Origin: Leeia aquatica
GTDB taxonomy: Bacteria; Pseudomonadota; Gammaproteobacteria; Burkholderiales; Leeiaceae
Direction of reading: 5' to 3'
Assembly (NCBI RefSeq): GCF_012641365.1
Contig: NZ_JABAIM010000001.1
Span: 310,001-374,000, forward strand
DNA: 64,000 bases
In this document: positions 37,565-45,807 of the stretch, one piece after another
Layout: each line of letters begins with the position of its first letter
Numbering within the stretch: position 1 is the first letter of the stretch
Position numbers and translations under genes: made by a program
The notes under the pieces: model-generated
The model's database searches: none
What the model was told of the DNA's origin: nothing
What the model saw: the letters and a program-made list of their open reading frames with translations, nothing else

Positions 37565-37828
37565 TCTACCTCCTGCACGATGCGGTTGTCCGTTAGACTG
37601 CCCTGCGCATACTGCGCAAAATCATTGTTGCGCCTTTATGACTGCCAGTCAATTATTTAGTGAATGTCCATTCTCGGCAGAAACTGGGGAAATCCCCAAT
37701 GCACGACTGTCCTTTGGATCGGCATACAATGCCGCACCAGACCCTACAATGAGCACGCTGCCGCATAGGCTATGCCTTTACTGGTATCCATCGCACCTGA
37801 TACAACAAAATTCATCGAGGAGAGCACT

Positions 37829-38911
37829 GTGGAAAGACGGTCATTTCTGAAGAAAGCAGGCGTTGGCGTTGCAGCAGCGGGCGTTGGCAGCGCCGCAGTT
37901 GCAGCAGACGGCCCCAGCATCAAATGGCGGCTGGCTTCCAGCTTCCCCAAGGGACTGGATACCATCTACGGCGGCGCAGAAACCCTGGCTGCCCGTGTCA
38001 AGCAATTGACCGGTGGCAAGTTTGAGATCCGCTGTTTTGCCAGCGGCGAGATTGCACCCGGCAATCAGGTGCTGGATGTGGTGCAGCAAGGCACCGTCGA
38101 GTGCGGCCATACCTGCAGCTATTACTATCTGGGCAAGAACAAGGCGTTTGCTTTTGATACGGCCATCCCCTTCGGCTTGACCGCGCGCCAGCAAAATGCC
38201 TGGATGTACTTTGGCAATGGCCTCTCCTTGATGCGCGAACTGTTCAAGGAATACAACATCATCAACTTCCCGGGCGGCAATACCGGGGTGCAGATGGGCG
38301 GCTGGTTCCGCAGTGAGCTGAAAGGGCTGGACAGCCTCAAAGGCCTGAAGATGCGTATTCCGGGCCTGGGTGGCGAGATCATGGGACGACTGGGCGCCGT
38401 ACCTCAGGCCATTCCGGGGAGCGATATTTACCCGGCGCTGGAGAAAGGCACCATTGATGCCGCCGAATGGGTGGGGCCTTATGATGATGAAAAGCTGGGC
38501 TTCTACAAGGTCGCCAAGAACTACTACTACCCGGGCTGGTGGGAGCCGGGCCCGCAGGTGTCGTTCTATGTGAACATCAACGAATGGAACAAACTGCCCA
38601 AGGATTATCAGGCAGCCTTTGAAGCAGCCGCTGCAGAGGCCAATGTGTTGATGATGGCAGAATACGATGCCAAAAACCCGCAAGCCTTGGTGCGCCTGAT
38701 CCAGAACGACGTCAAGGTGCGAGCCTACCCGCACGACATTCTGTCCGCCGCCCAGAAGGAAGCCTTCCAGCTGTATGAGGAAGAAGCCGCCAAAAATCCG
38801 AAGTTCAAGAAAATCTACGATGACTGGAAGAAATTCCGCACCCTGCAGCACGGCTGGTTCCGCCTGGCTGAAGGGACGATGGAAGATGTCATGTACAGCA
38901 GCAAGAAGTAA
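37829..38911 (+). CDS. Tat-exported TRAP transporter substrate-binding protein (DctP/TakP type)
   Basis: Periplasmic receptor of a tripartite ATP-independent (TRAP) transporter. The GTG start at 37829 has GAGGAGAG four bases upstream. It opens a twin-arginine signal ERRSFLKKAGVGVAAAG, cut before ADGPSIKWRL. The 360 residues carry signatures of the 2-oxo acid-binding TakP group: ALEKGTIDAAEWVGPYDDEKLG and YYYPGWWEPGPQ. No DctQ or DctM membrane subunits are nearby, so the partner is elsewhere. Likely ligands are 2-oxocarboxylates, by homology only. Confidence 0.87.
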   Translation: MERRSFLKKAGVGVAAAGVGSAAVAADGPSIKWRLASSFPKGLDTIYGGAETLAARVKQLTGGKFEIRCFASGEIAPGNQVLDVVQQGTVECGHTCSYYYLGKNKAFAFDTAIPFGLTARQQNAWMYFGNGLSLMRELFKEYNIINFPGGNTGVQMGGWFRSELKGLDSLKGLKMRIPGLGGEIMGRLGAVPQAIPGSDIYPALEKGTIDAAEWVGPYDDEKLGFYKVAKNYYYPGWWEPGPQVSFYVNINEWNKLPKDYQAAFEAAAAEANVLMMAEYDAKNPQALVRLIQNDVKVRAYPHDILSAAQKEAFQLYEEEAAKNPKFKKIYDDWKKFRTLQHGWFRLAEGTMEDVMYSSKK

Positions 38912-38920
38912 GCGGTCACA

Positions 38921-38960
38921 ACCCACAAAAAACCCCGCCAGCGCGGGGTTTTTTGTGGGT
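38921..38960. terminator. Strong bidirectional terminator
   Basis: 18-base perfect stem (38921-38938 with 38943-38960), loop CAGC, with A6/T6 runs inside the arms. It serves the convergent TRAP binding protein and response-regulator genes. Confidence 0.92.
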
Positions 38961-38976
38961 CAGCAGGCGAAGGGCT

Positions 38977-40170
38977 TTACGACTCTCCCAGCTGCTCCCG
39001 CAGGGAATCCATCGACCAGTCCAGCTGGAAGTAGGCACTGCCGAGCTCCAGCAGCGGCAGCAGCTCCTTCATCAGCGCCGGCAGAACCACCAGCACCTCG
39101 GTGTGGCGGCCATCCCGGATCAATTCCAGCGCCTGCTCCACGTTGTACTGCGCCGGCATGTCCAGCACATCCATGCTGCTGTCTTCCAGGACAGCAGAGG
39201 CCGTCGGCGCAGGCATGTTCTCCGGAATGGCCTGCCCTTCGATCCAGTTCCCGCCCTGATCCTGTGCCATGCCCAGCCGGGCTGAGGCCAGCGCCAGCAG
39301 GCCTTCAAAATCATGCTCCACCGCCTGGGAACTGCACGCCAGGCCAATGCTGCACGACAGCTTGATCACATCACCCCGGTAGGTGATTTTGGCACCGGCA
39401 GTGGCCTGGCAAACCCGCTCAGCGGCAATGATGGCCTGATTCAGGCTGGTGTTTGGCAGTGCAATGGCAAAGTACTGGTCTTCACAGCGTGCCACCACAT
39501 CCTCGCCACGGAGTTTGGCGGAGAGCATCTTGCCAAACATCTGCAGGATCTTGTTGCAGACCACATCCGGGTAGCGCTGGGTCAACTCGTCAAAACGATC
39601 CAGCCCGATGGCCAGCACCGCCACGGGCTCGTCATGCCGACGGGCATAGGCCATGAACTTCTGCCCTTGGCGGATCACATAGTTCTGGGTAAACAGGCCG
39701 GTCACCGGATCCGTGGTCGCTGCAAACTCGATGGTTTGCTGGGCCGTGCGCAGCTGTTTCTCGGCTTCGATACGGGACAGGTTCCCCTTGATCCGCGCTA
39801 GCAACTCCACCTGATCGGTAGACTTGGTGATGAAGTCATTCGCCCCCAGATCCGCCGCATGTTGCTTGGCGGCATCATCCTCATCACCGGAGATGATGAT
39901 GATCGGCAAGCTGCGCAAGGCTGGCAGGTCACACGCCCGGATCCGCTGCAGCAAACCGTGACCATCCAGCTTGGGCATGGACACATCGCTGATCATCAGG
40001 CGGATGGAGGCATCCTGCTGCAGGCGGGTCCAGGCGGCTTCGCCATCCGCCTCTTCAACCAGATCATAGTGCCCTGTCAGATGCTTGCGCAGCGAAGCGC
40101 GCACCATCCGTGAATCGTCCACGATCAGGATGCGTGGCAACTCCGAGGCCAGATTGTCTTCATTCAGCAT
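38977..40170 (-). CDS. Response regulator with degenerate GGDEF domain
   Basis: A 397-residue protein. An N-terminal receiver domain (residues 12-130) has phospho-acceptor Asp62 in LMISDVSMPKLDG, the acidic pair DD18-19 and Lys116. A GGDEF-fold domain (about 148-310) follows, then about 80 residues of unclear type. The active-site GGDEF is replaced by EDQYF at 230-234 (context VARCEDQYFAIALP), so diguanylate cyclase activity is not expected; it may bind a ligand or partner instead. No histidine kinase gene is adjacent. Start at ATG 40170. Confidence 0.85.
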   Translation of the reverse strand: MLNEDNLASELPRILIVDDSRMVRASLRKHLTGHYDLVEEADGEAAWTRLQQDASIRLMISDVSMPKLDGHGLLQRIRACDLPALRSLPIIIISGDEDDAAKQHAADLGANDFITKSTDQVELLARIKGNLSRIEAEKQLRTAQQTIEFAATTDPVTGLFTQNYVIRQGQKFMAYARRHDEPVAVLAIGLDRFDELTQRYPDVVCNKILQMFGKMLSAKLRGEDVVARCEDQYFAIALPNTSLNQAIIAAERVCQATAGAKITYRGDVIKLSCSIGLACSSQAVEHDFEGLLALASARLGMAQDQGGNWIEGQAIPENMPAPTASAVLEDSSMDVLDMPAQYNVEQALELIRDGRHTEVLVVLPALMKELLPLLELGSAYFQLDWSMDSLREQLGES

Positions 40171-40249
40171 GAGTAAGGCACCCGTTCCGGTTTAGTACAA
40201 TGTAATTTTCATTATAGTCCCCCCGCAAAGCCAGCCACAAGGCATCCGC

Positions 40250-41362
40250 TTACGCCAGATGCTGCAAAGCCAGATATTCGCTGCTTTGCATCTCCTGCAG
40301 ACGGCTGACAGTACGGACAAACTCGTTGGCAAAACGCCCTTCAGGATAGAGTTGCTCAGCAGGTACCGCCGCCGACATGAACAGCTTTACCCGTTGGTCA
40401 TAACAGATATCCACCAGCCAGGTAAACCGCCGCGCCGCATTATGCATGTTCTCGCCCATTTGCGGCACACCGGACAGCAGCACGGTATGATAACTGCGCG
40501 CCAATTGCAGGTAATCGACCTGTGAGCGATCGGTCTGGCAAAGGGCCGCAAAGTCAAACCACACGACGCCGGGCGCTGCACGTCGGGCCGTCACGGTACG
40601 CCCTTCAATGCTCAGCGCCGGTTTGTCATCACGCCCGGTGGCCACATCGTCAAACACCCGGCCCAGCTCGGCATCTGCCGATTCACCCGCCGGGGTCAGG
40701 TAGGTGGCAACGCGGGTCAGGCTGCGCATCCGGTAATCCCGGCCACTGTCCACATTGAGGATATCCAGCTGCTGTTTCAGCAGTGCGATGGTGGGCAGGA
40801 AATTCTCCCGCTGCAAGCCATTTGGATACAGGCCATCGGGTGGGTAGTTGGAGGTCATCACAAACACCAGCCCGCGCTCGAACAGCGCCTCCAGCAAACG
40901 CCCCAACAGCATGGCATCCGCAATATCCGAGACATGGAACTCGTCAAAGCAGATCACCCGGTACTTGCGGGCGATCCGGTCTGCCACCTGCAACAGTACG
41001 TCGTCGCTGCCGCGCAGTTCACGCAGCTCAGCATGCAGGTCGAACATGAAGTGATGAAAATGAATGCGTTGCTTGCGCTTGTAGGGCAGGCAGCTGAAGA
41101 ACGCATCCATCAGGAAACTCTTGCCCCGCCCCACCCCGCCCCACAGATATACACCGCGTGGCACCGCGGGGTCAGGCAGCAGCATGGCCAAGGGCCGGTG
41201 CCGTTTTTTCTTGAACACCAGCAAAGCCTGATACAGCTGCTCCAGCCGGTCGATGGCTGCAGCCTGGGCATCATCCGCCTGAAAACCCCGCATCTGCAAG
41301 GCTTGCTGGTACCACTCGCGGGGCGACTGATAGGGAGAAGGGGTAAAGGCGTGCTGAGACAT
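40250..41362 (-). CDS. zapE: Cell division protein ZapE (AFG1-like ATPase)
   Basis: P-loop ATPase of the AFG1 family; E. coli ZapE acts at the division ring late in constriction and under stress. The 370-residue protein has Walker A GGVGRGKS (75-82), Walker B VICFDEFHVSDIADAM, and the family's MDAFFSCLP and RIHFHHFM segments. ATG 41362 lies 11 bases after the pgpA stop. Last gene of the ribH-nusB-thiL-pgpA-zapE run. Confidence 0.9.
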   Translation of the reverse strand: MSQHAFTPSPYQSPREWYQQALQMRGFQADDAQAAAIDRLEQLYQALLVFKKKRHRPLAMLLPDPAVPRGVYLWGGVGRGKSFLMDAFFSCLPYKRKQRIHFHHFMFDLHAELRELRGSDDVLLQVADRIARKYRVICFDEFHVSDIADAMLLGRLLEALFERGLVFVMTSNYPPDGLYPNGLQRENFLPTIALLKQQLDILNVDSGRDYRMRSLTRVATYLTPAGESADAELGRVFDDVATGRDDKPALSIEGRTVTARRAAPGVVWFDFAALCQTDRSQVDYLQLARSYHTVLLSGVPQMGENMHNAARRFTWLVDICYDQRVKLFMSAAVPAEQLYPEGRFANEFVRTVSRLQEMQSSEYLALQHLA

Positions 41363-41373
41363 ACCGGATTTCG

Positions 41374-41907
41374 TCAGTGGGGCAACAAGGGAAGCAAACG
41401 AGGCCAAAGCAGGATATGCACAACCCAGGCAAACAGCATGGCCAGCAGGTCATCCAGCATCACGCCAAAGCCGTTCTTCATGCGCGCGTCCAGCCAGCGG
41501 ATCGGCCATGGCTTGCTGATGTCAAACAGGCGAAACAGCAGCAAGGCCAGTAGCTGGCTCCACAGGGCAGCGGGCGTCAATGCAAACAGCAGCCAGCAGG
41601 CCACCATCTCGTCCCATACGATGGCGCCGTGATCCACTACCCCCAGTGCTTTGCCGGTACGGGCGCAGCAAAACACGCCCAGCACAAACAGCGGCAAGCA
41701 GGCCCAGACAATCTGCATGGGCGTCAGCCAGTGTGCCATCAGCAGGTATAAGGGCCAGGACGCCAATGACCCCCAGGTACCCGGCGCAGGTCGCATCAGG
41801 CCACTACCCAAGCCCAGGGAGAGAAAATGAGCGGGATGGGATAGCAGCAAGCGCCAGTCCGGTACGCGGCGCAGGGAGGGCTGGACGGACTCAGGCAAAA
41901 TGGTCAA
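41374..41907 (-). CDS. pgpA: Phosphatidylglycerophosphatase A
   Basis: Inner-membrane lipid phosphatase that makes phosphatidylglycerol from its 3-phosphate. A 177-residue protein with four hydrophobic stretches and the family motifs GSGLMRPAPGTWGSLASWP, IVWDEMVACW and FDISKPWPIRWLD, which carry conserved acidic and polar residues. It overlaps the 3' end of thiL by 17 bases, the usual thiL-pgpA order. Confidence 0.93.
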   Translation of the reverse strand: MTILPESVQPSLRRVPDWRLLLSHPAHFLSLGLGSGLMRPAPGTWGSLASWPLYLLMAHWLTPMQIVWACLPLFVLGVFCCARTGKALGVVDHGAIVWDEMVACWLLFALTPAALWSQLLALLLFRLFDISKPWPIRWLDARMKNGFGVMLDDLLAMLFAWVVHILLWPRLLPLLPH

Positions 41908-42844
41908 ATCCTTGCAGCTCCCAGTCTACCGGTTGGCCGCCCTCCTGCCATTGCACACCGTTACCGGCCTGCATGTGACCGATCCGGGTCAACGGCAAAC
42001 CCAGCTGACGGGACAACGCCGACAACGCCTCCCGGTGCTGCGGGGCGGCTGTAAAGCACAACTCATAGTCATCGCCACCCGCCAGCACGCACTGCCAGTA
42101 CAGCGGGTGGGGGGACAAGACCTGCACCACCTCGGATACCGGCACCGTCGTCACCTCCACCACCGCCTGCAGGCCCGAGCAATGAGCCAGATGGCGCAAG
42201 TCACCCGCCAGCCCGTCCGAGACGTCCAGCGCGGCACTGGCCAGCCCGCGCAAAGCGGTACCGAGCGCCAGCCGGGGTTGCGGCTGCTCCAGCCGGAGGC
42301 AAAGCATGCTGGCTTCAACCGGGGTCAACCGCACTTTGCCCAGCAGCGATTGCAAGGCAAACGCGGCGTCGCCCAGCGTGCCACTCACCCACAGGTCATC
42401 CCCCGCTTGCGCACCATCACGCCGCAGGGCCTGCCCCGGTGGCACCTCTCCCATGATCTGAATGGACAGGTTGAGCGGCCCGCAGGTGGTATCCCCGCCA
42501 ATGAGGCTGACCGCATGCTGCTCTGCCAGTGCGCGAAACCCTTGGGAGAAGCCACCTAACCAGCCTTCATCCACCTCAGGCAAAGCCAACGACAGCATGG
42601 CCCAGCGCGGGGTCGCACCCATGGCGGCCATATCCGACAGATTGACTGCCAGCGCCTTGTGGCCCAAGCGAACCGGGTCAGTATCCGCAAAGAAATGACG
42701 CCCCGCCACCAGCATGTCAGCCGACACCACCAGTTGCTGGCCCGGCGAGGGCTGCAGCAAGGCTGCATCATCGCCAACACCCAGCACCGCATTGTGGGCG
42801 GGCCAGGTGAAATAACGCCGGATCAGGTCAAACTCACCGCTCAT
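41891..42844 (-). CDS. thiL: Thiamine-monophosphate kinase
   Basis: Phosphorylates thiamine monophosphate to the cofactor thiamine diphosphate. A 317-residue PurM-like ATPase. The N terminus MSGEFDLIRRYFTWP precedes the metal-binding GVGDDAALL. Other family motifs seen are VSADMLVAGRHF and the KALAVNLSDMAAMGA helix. A DVSDGLAGDL segment also binds metal. ATG 42844 lies 34 bases past the nusB stop. The order nusB-thiL-pgpA is conserved in many proteobacteria. Confidence 0.94.
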   Translation of the reverse strand: MSGEFDLIRRYFTWPAHNAVLGVGDDAALLQPSPGQQLVVSADMLVAGRHFFADTDPVRLGHKALAVNLSDMAAMGATPRWAMLSLALPEVDEGWLGGFSQGFRALAEQHAVSLIGGDTTCGPLNLSIQIMGEVPPGQALRRDGAQAGDDLWVSGTLGDAAFALQSLLGKVRLTPVEASMLCLRLEQPQPRLALGTALRGLASAALDVSDGLAGDLRHLAHCSGLQAVVEVTTVPVSEVVQVLSPHPLYWQCVLAGGDDYELCFTAAPQHREALSALSRQLGLPLTRIGHMQAGNGVQWQEGGQPVDWELQGFDHFA

Positions 42845-42878
42845 GGCTGGGGGTGCCCACGGTAGGGGTCTCGTCGTA

Positions 42879-43349
42879 TCAGGCGGGGTCGGTCTTGCGC
42901 GGCGCGCGGCCAGCGGCAACTTCCGGCGCGCGCAGTTCTGCGGCCAGCTTGTCCAGCACACCGTTGACATATTTGTGACCATCGGTACCGCCAAACGTCT
43001 TGGCCAGTTCAATGGCTTCGTTGATCACCACCCGGTAGGGAATTTCTGCCTGATGGCAAAACTCATAGGTTGCCAGCAGCAATACCGCCTTTTCAACCGG
43101 GCTGATGTCTTCGTAGGGACGATCCAGATAGCGGGTCACCTGCTGTTGCAGGGTTTCCACCTGATCAATCACCCCGCTCAGCAGGGATTTGAACAGCGGA
43201 ATGTCGCAACGGTTGAACTCGTCGGTTTCATCGCGCAGGTTCAGCTCGATGTGCATGGCATCGTGCTGGGTCATTTGCCATTGGTAGAGGCCCTGCACCA
43301 CCAGCTCGCGACTGCGGCGGCGTGCACTTTTCTTTTGGGGTTGGCTCAT
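42879..43349 (-). CDS. nusB: Transcription antitermination factor NusB
   Basis: All-helical RNA-binding protein that, with NusE, assembles rRNA antitermination complexes on boxA. From ATG 43349 the product has 156 residues. The Arg-rich start KKSARRRSRELVVQGLYQWQ and the signature C-terminal half LLATYEFCHQAEIPYRVVINEAIELAKTFGG (read in segments) are typical. The C terminus after VNGVLDKLA carries a short charged extension. It follows ribH by 80 bases, a gap containing two small hairpins. Confidence 0.94.
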   Translation of the reverse strand: MSQPQKKSARRRSRELVVQGLYQWQMTQHDAMHIELNLRDETDEFNRCDIPLFKSLLSGVIDQVETLQQQVTRYLDRPYEDISPVEKAVLLLATYEFCHQAEIPYRVVINEAIELAKTFGGTDGHKYVNGVLDKLAAELRAPEVAAGRAPRKTDPA

Positions 43350-43368
43350 GGTATCCGCTTTCTTGCCA

Positions 43369-43412
43369 GCACCCACGGCTGTGGGTGCCACCACCCGCCC
43401 GGACGAGCGGGT
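43369..43412. other. Two stem-loops between ribH and nusB
   Basis: GCACCCAC / GTGGGTGC around GGCT (43369-43388), then ACCCGC / GCGGGT (43393-43412). Neither has a T-run on the minus strand, so I read them as mRNA structures in the ribH-nusB leader rather than terminators. Confidence 0.45.
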
Positions 43413-43429
43413 TCAGGTTATCAGAAGGC

Positions 43430-43900
43430 TCAGGCGAGTCGCTTGAGCAGGTTCGCCATTTCCACCGCAACGCGAGCGGCATCGCTGCCCTTCTCGGCCA
43501 TGCGGACTTCGGCTTGTTCATCGGTTTCCGTGGTCAGGATGGCATTGGCCACCGGAATATCGTAGTCCAGCGCCACGCGTGTCACGCCCTGGCCCGACTC
43601 GTTGGCCACCAGCTCGAAATGATAGGTTTCACCCCGAATGACCGCACCAAGCGCGATCAGGGCATCAAAGCGAGCGCTTTGTGCCATGCGCTGCAAGACG
43701 AGTGGCACTTCCAGCGCGCCCGGTACCGTCGCCAGGGTAATGTGTTCACTGGCCACACCCAGGCGGGTCAGCTCATGGGTACATGCCGACAACAGGCCTT
43801 CGCAGACCTCGGTGTTGAAACGGCTCATGACGATGCCGATGCGCAAACCCGCGCCATTCAGCTGCGGCTCCAGTTCCTGGATGGCTGCATTGCGTGCCAT
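43430..43900 (-). CDS. ribH: 6,7-Dimethyl-8-ribityllumazine synthase
   Basis: Penultimate enzyme of riboflavin synthesis. The 156-residue protein has the substrate loop [15 protein letters not shown], the catalytic-site stretch [19 protein letters not shown] and the C-terminal [15 protein letters not shown]. The start ATG 43900 is chosen because GAGG lies eight bases upstream; an ATG at 43906 is too close to it. First gene of the ribH-nusB-thiL-pgpA-zapE series, divergent from thyA. ribBA is not adjacent. Confidence 0.94.
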   Translation of the reverse strand: MARNAAIQELEPQLNGAGLRIGIVMSRFNTEVCEGLLSACTHELTRLGVASEHITLATVPGALEVPLVLQRMAQSARFDALIALGAVIRGETYHFELVANESGQGVTRVALDYDIPVANAILTTETDEQAEVRMAEKGSDAARVAVEMANLLKRLA

Positions 43901-43933
43901 GACCATTGCCTCATTTCGTGACGATAATTGGGC

Positions 43934-43942
43934 ATTATACCA
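43934..43942 (-). promoter_or_regulatory. Extended -10 promoter element of ribH operon
   Basis: On the minus strand the sequence reads TGGTATAAT, an extended -10 (TGnTATAAT), 33 bases before the ribH ATG. No good -35 is visible, as is common with extended -10 promoters. Confidence 0.5.
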
Positions 43943-44028
43943 TGAACCCCACCTCACTCGGCGGCGTCTGGCAGTTTCACCCGCAGGCTGAGGTATACTG
44001 GGCAGCTGTTATAGATGAGGGTGACTTC

Positions 44029-44823
44029 ATGCAGACTTACCATGACCTGCTTCGTCATGTCCTGGCCCACGGCCACCGCAAGACCGACCGCACCGGTACC
44101 GGCACCTTGTCGGTATTCGGTCACCAGAGTCGCTATGATCTGGCCGCAGGTTTCCCGCTGCTGACCACCAAGAAAGTGCACCTGAAGTCCATCATTCATG
44201 AGCTGCTCTGGTTCCTGCAAGGCAGCACCAATGTGCGCTACCTGCAAGAGAACGGCGTCTCCATCTGGGATGAATGGGCGCGTGAAGATGGCGAGCTGGG
44301 GCCGGTATATGGCTATCAATGGCGAAGCTGGCCCACCCCGGATGGCCAGCATATTGATCAGATCAGCCAGTTGCTGCAGCAACTGCGCAGCAACCCGGAT
44401 TCACGCCGCATGATCGTATCCGCCTGGAATGTGGGCCAGATTGATCAGATGGCACTGCCGCCCTGCCATGCCTTCTTCCAGTTCTACGTAGCAGAGGGCC
44501 GCCTTTCCTGCCAGCTCTATCAGCGCAGTGCCGATCTGTTCCTGGGGGTGCCTTTCAATATTGCCTCTTACGCCTTGCTGACCCTGATGGTGGCACAGGT
44601 GTGCGGGCTGCAAGCCGGTGAGTTCATCCATACCCTGGGCGACGCCCATATTTACCTGAACCACCTGTCGCAGGTGGAGGAACAGCTGGCACGCAGTCCA
44701 AAGGCTTTACCGGTGATGCGGCTCAATCCGGAGGTCAACGACCTGTTCGCCTTCCGCTTTGAGGACTTCACGCTCGAGAACTACGACCCGTGGCCCGCCA
44801 TCAAGGCCCCGGTCGCGGTATAA
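44029..44823 (+). CDS. thyA: Thymidylate synthase
   Basis: Methylates dUMP to dTMP using methylenetetrahydrofolate. The 264-residue length equals E. coli ThyA. Catalytic cysteine in [12 protein letters not shown]; folate and dUMP contacts in [33 protein letters not shown] and [17 protein letters not shown] 44029 follows GAGGGTGA. A TATACT (43994-43999) upstream could be the -10. It ends at a clear terminator. Confidence 0.96.
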   Translation: MQTYHDLLRHVLAHGHRKTDRTGTGTLSVFGHQSRYDLAAGFPLLTTKKVHLKSIIHELLWFLQGSTNVRYLQENGVSIWDEWAREDGELGPVYGYQWRSWPTPDGQHIDQISQLLQQLRSNPDSRRMIVSAWNVGQIDQMALPPCHAFFQFYVAEGRLSCQLYQRSADLFLGVPFNIASYALLTLMVAQVCGLQAGEFIHTLGDAHIYLNHLSQVEEQLARSPKALPVMRLNPEVNDLFAFRFEDFTLENYDPWPAIKAPVAV

Positions 44824-44829
44824 GCCATC

Positions 44830-44855
44830 ATCCCGCCTGACTGGCGGGATTTTTT
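44830..44855 (+). terminator. Terminator of thyA
   Basis: 8-base stem ATCCCGCC / GGCGGGAT with loop TGACT, directly followed by TTTTT on the plus strand. It isolates thyA from the iron-regulated bfd-bfr genes downstream. Confidence 0.88.
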
Positions 44856-44858
44856 CGC

Positions 44859-44908
44859 TTGCAGTATTAACGAGATTTGTTATCATTACGTCATTGATTC
44901 TCAATCAG
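44859..44908 (+). promoter_or_regulatory. bfd promoter overlapped by two candidate Fur boxes
   Basis: TTGCAG (44859-44864), 16 bases, TATCAT (44881-44886). On the minus strand 44872-44890 matches the 19-base Fur consensus at 13 positions (core TAATGATAA), and 44890-44908 matches at about 11 (core TTGAGAATCA). The first box covers the -10. Iron-Fur repression of bfd is typical in proteobacteria; here it is inferred from these matches. Confidence 0.6.
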
Positions 44909-44921
44909 GCCAGCAATCGCC

Positions 44922-45134
44922 ATGTACGTTTGCATTTGCAAAGCGGTTACCGATCGTCAGATCAGCCAGGCTGTCGCTGACGGTGTCAGCAGCATGCGGG
45001 AGCTGCGCATGACATTGGGCGTAGCGTCTTGCTGTGGAAAATGCGCACCTGATGCGCGCGCCTTGCTGCTGGAAGGTCTGGCACGCCGTAAAGAAAGTGA
45101 ACGACAGGTCATCTGGCTGACGACTGCTGCCTGA
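44922..45134 (+). CDS. bfd: Bacterioferritin-associated ferredoxin
   Basis: A 70-residue [2Fe-2S] protein that reduces iron in bacterioferritin so it can leave the cage when iron is short. Cluster ligands are Cys4 and Cys6 (MYVCICKAVT) and the pair in ASCCGKC (Cys38 and Cys41), as in E. coli Bfd. The candidate Fur boxes upstream fit iron-starvation induction, and the bacterioferritin gene is next on the same strand, 105 bases on. Confidence 0.94.
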   Translation: MYVCICKAVTDRQISQAVADGVSSMRELRMTLGVASCCGKCAPDARALLLEGLARRKESERQVIWLTTAA

Positions 45135-45239
45135 CGCCTCCTCCCCGCGACCTTGCTTTCAGCAAAGCAAGCGTCTATCCTTTTGCTGATACCTTCCTCA
45201 AGGCGTAATCACGCCGTTCAGACAGCAAAGGACACCATC

Positions 45240-45704
45240 ATGAAGGGCGATGCCAAAGTCATCCAGTTTCTCAATCAGGCGCTGAAAAATGAGCTGACCG
45301 CCATCAATCAGTATTTCCTGCATGCCCGCATGTGTCGCAACTGGGGCCTGAAAAAACTGGATGAGCACGAGTATCACGAGTCTATCGACGAAATGAAGCA
45401 CGCCGACAAACTGATCGAGCGCATCCTGTTTCTCGAAGGCCTGCCCAATCTGCAGGAGCTGGGCAAGCTCTATATTGGTGAAAACGTGCCTGAGCTGCTG
45501 CAGTGTGACCTCAAGCTGGAGCTGGATGCCATTCCGACGCTGAAGGAAGGCATCGCCTACTGTGAAACGGTGAAAGACTACGTCACCCGGGAATTGTTCG
45601 AAGACATCCTCGAAAGCGAAGAAGAGCATGTCGACTGGATCGAAACCCAACTGGAACTGATCAATCAGGTTGGTCTGCCCAACTACCTGCAGTCCCAGAT
45701 GTAA
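45240..45704 (+). CDS. bfr: Bacterioferritin
   Basis: Heme-containing 24-mer iron store. The 154-residue protein has the ferroxidase ligands (Glu18 in [11 protein letters not shown], Glu51, His54 in DEMKHAD, and the EEEHVDW pair). The heme-binding Met52 is present, so subunits can bind heme at the two-fold interface. The ATG follows AAAGGA. Located between its partner bfd and a multicopper oxidase. Closed by the hairpin at 45744-45779. Confidence 0.95.
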   Translation: MKGDAKVIQFLNQALKNELTAINQYFLHARMCRNWGLKKLDEHEYHESIDEMKHADKLIERILFLEGLPNLQELGKLYIGENVPELLQCDLKLELDAIPTLKEGIAYCETVKDYVTRELFEDILESEEEHVDWIETQLELINQVGLPNYLQSQM

Positions 45705-45743
45705 AAGCCTTGCCGTAGCGGACTGCGGCAAGGGAACCTTTGC

Positions 45744-45779
45744 ACGGCTGGATACCCTAACAGGGTATTCAGCCGTTTT
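45744..45779 (+). terminator. Terminator of bfr
   Basis: 15-pair stem with one G-T (45744-45758 with 45762-45776), loop AAC, followed by TTTTC. A smaller stem CCTTGCCG / CGGCAAGG (45708-45733) precedes it. The multicopper oxidase ATG follows only 28 bases later. Confidence 0.75.
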
Positions 45780-45807
45780 CAATTGCAGATCACGTCATGG
45801 GGGGTAC

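Noticed and set aside
37604-37618. TGCGCA repeated with a 9-base period in the aldehyde dehydrogenase/TRAP intergenic region
   Set aside because: Six-base GC-rich repeats are expected by chance here, and nothing ties them to a regulator.
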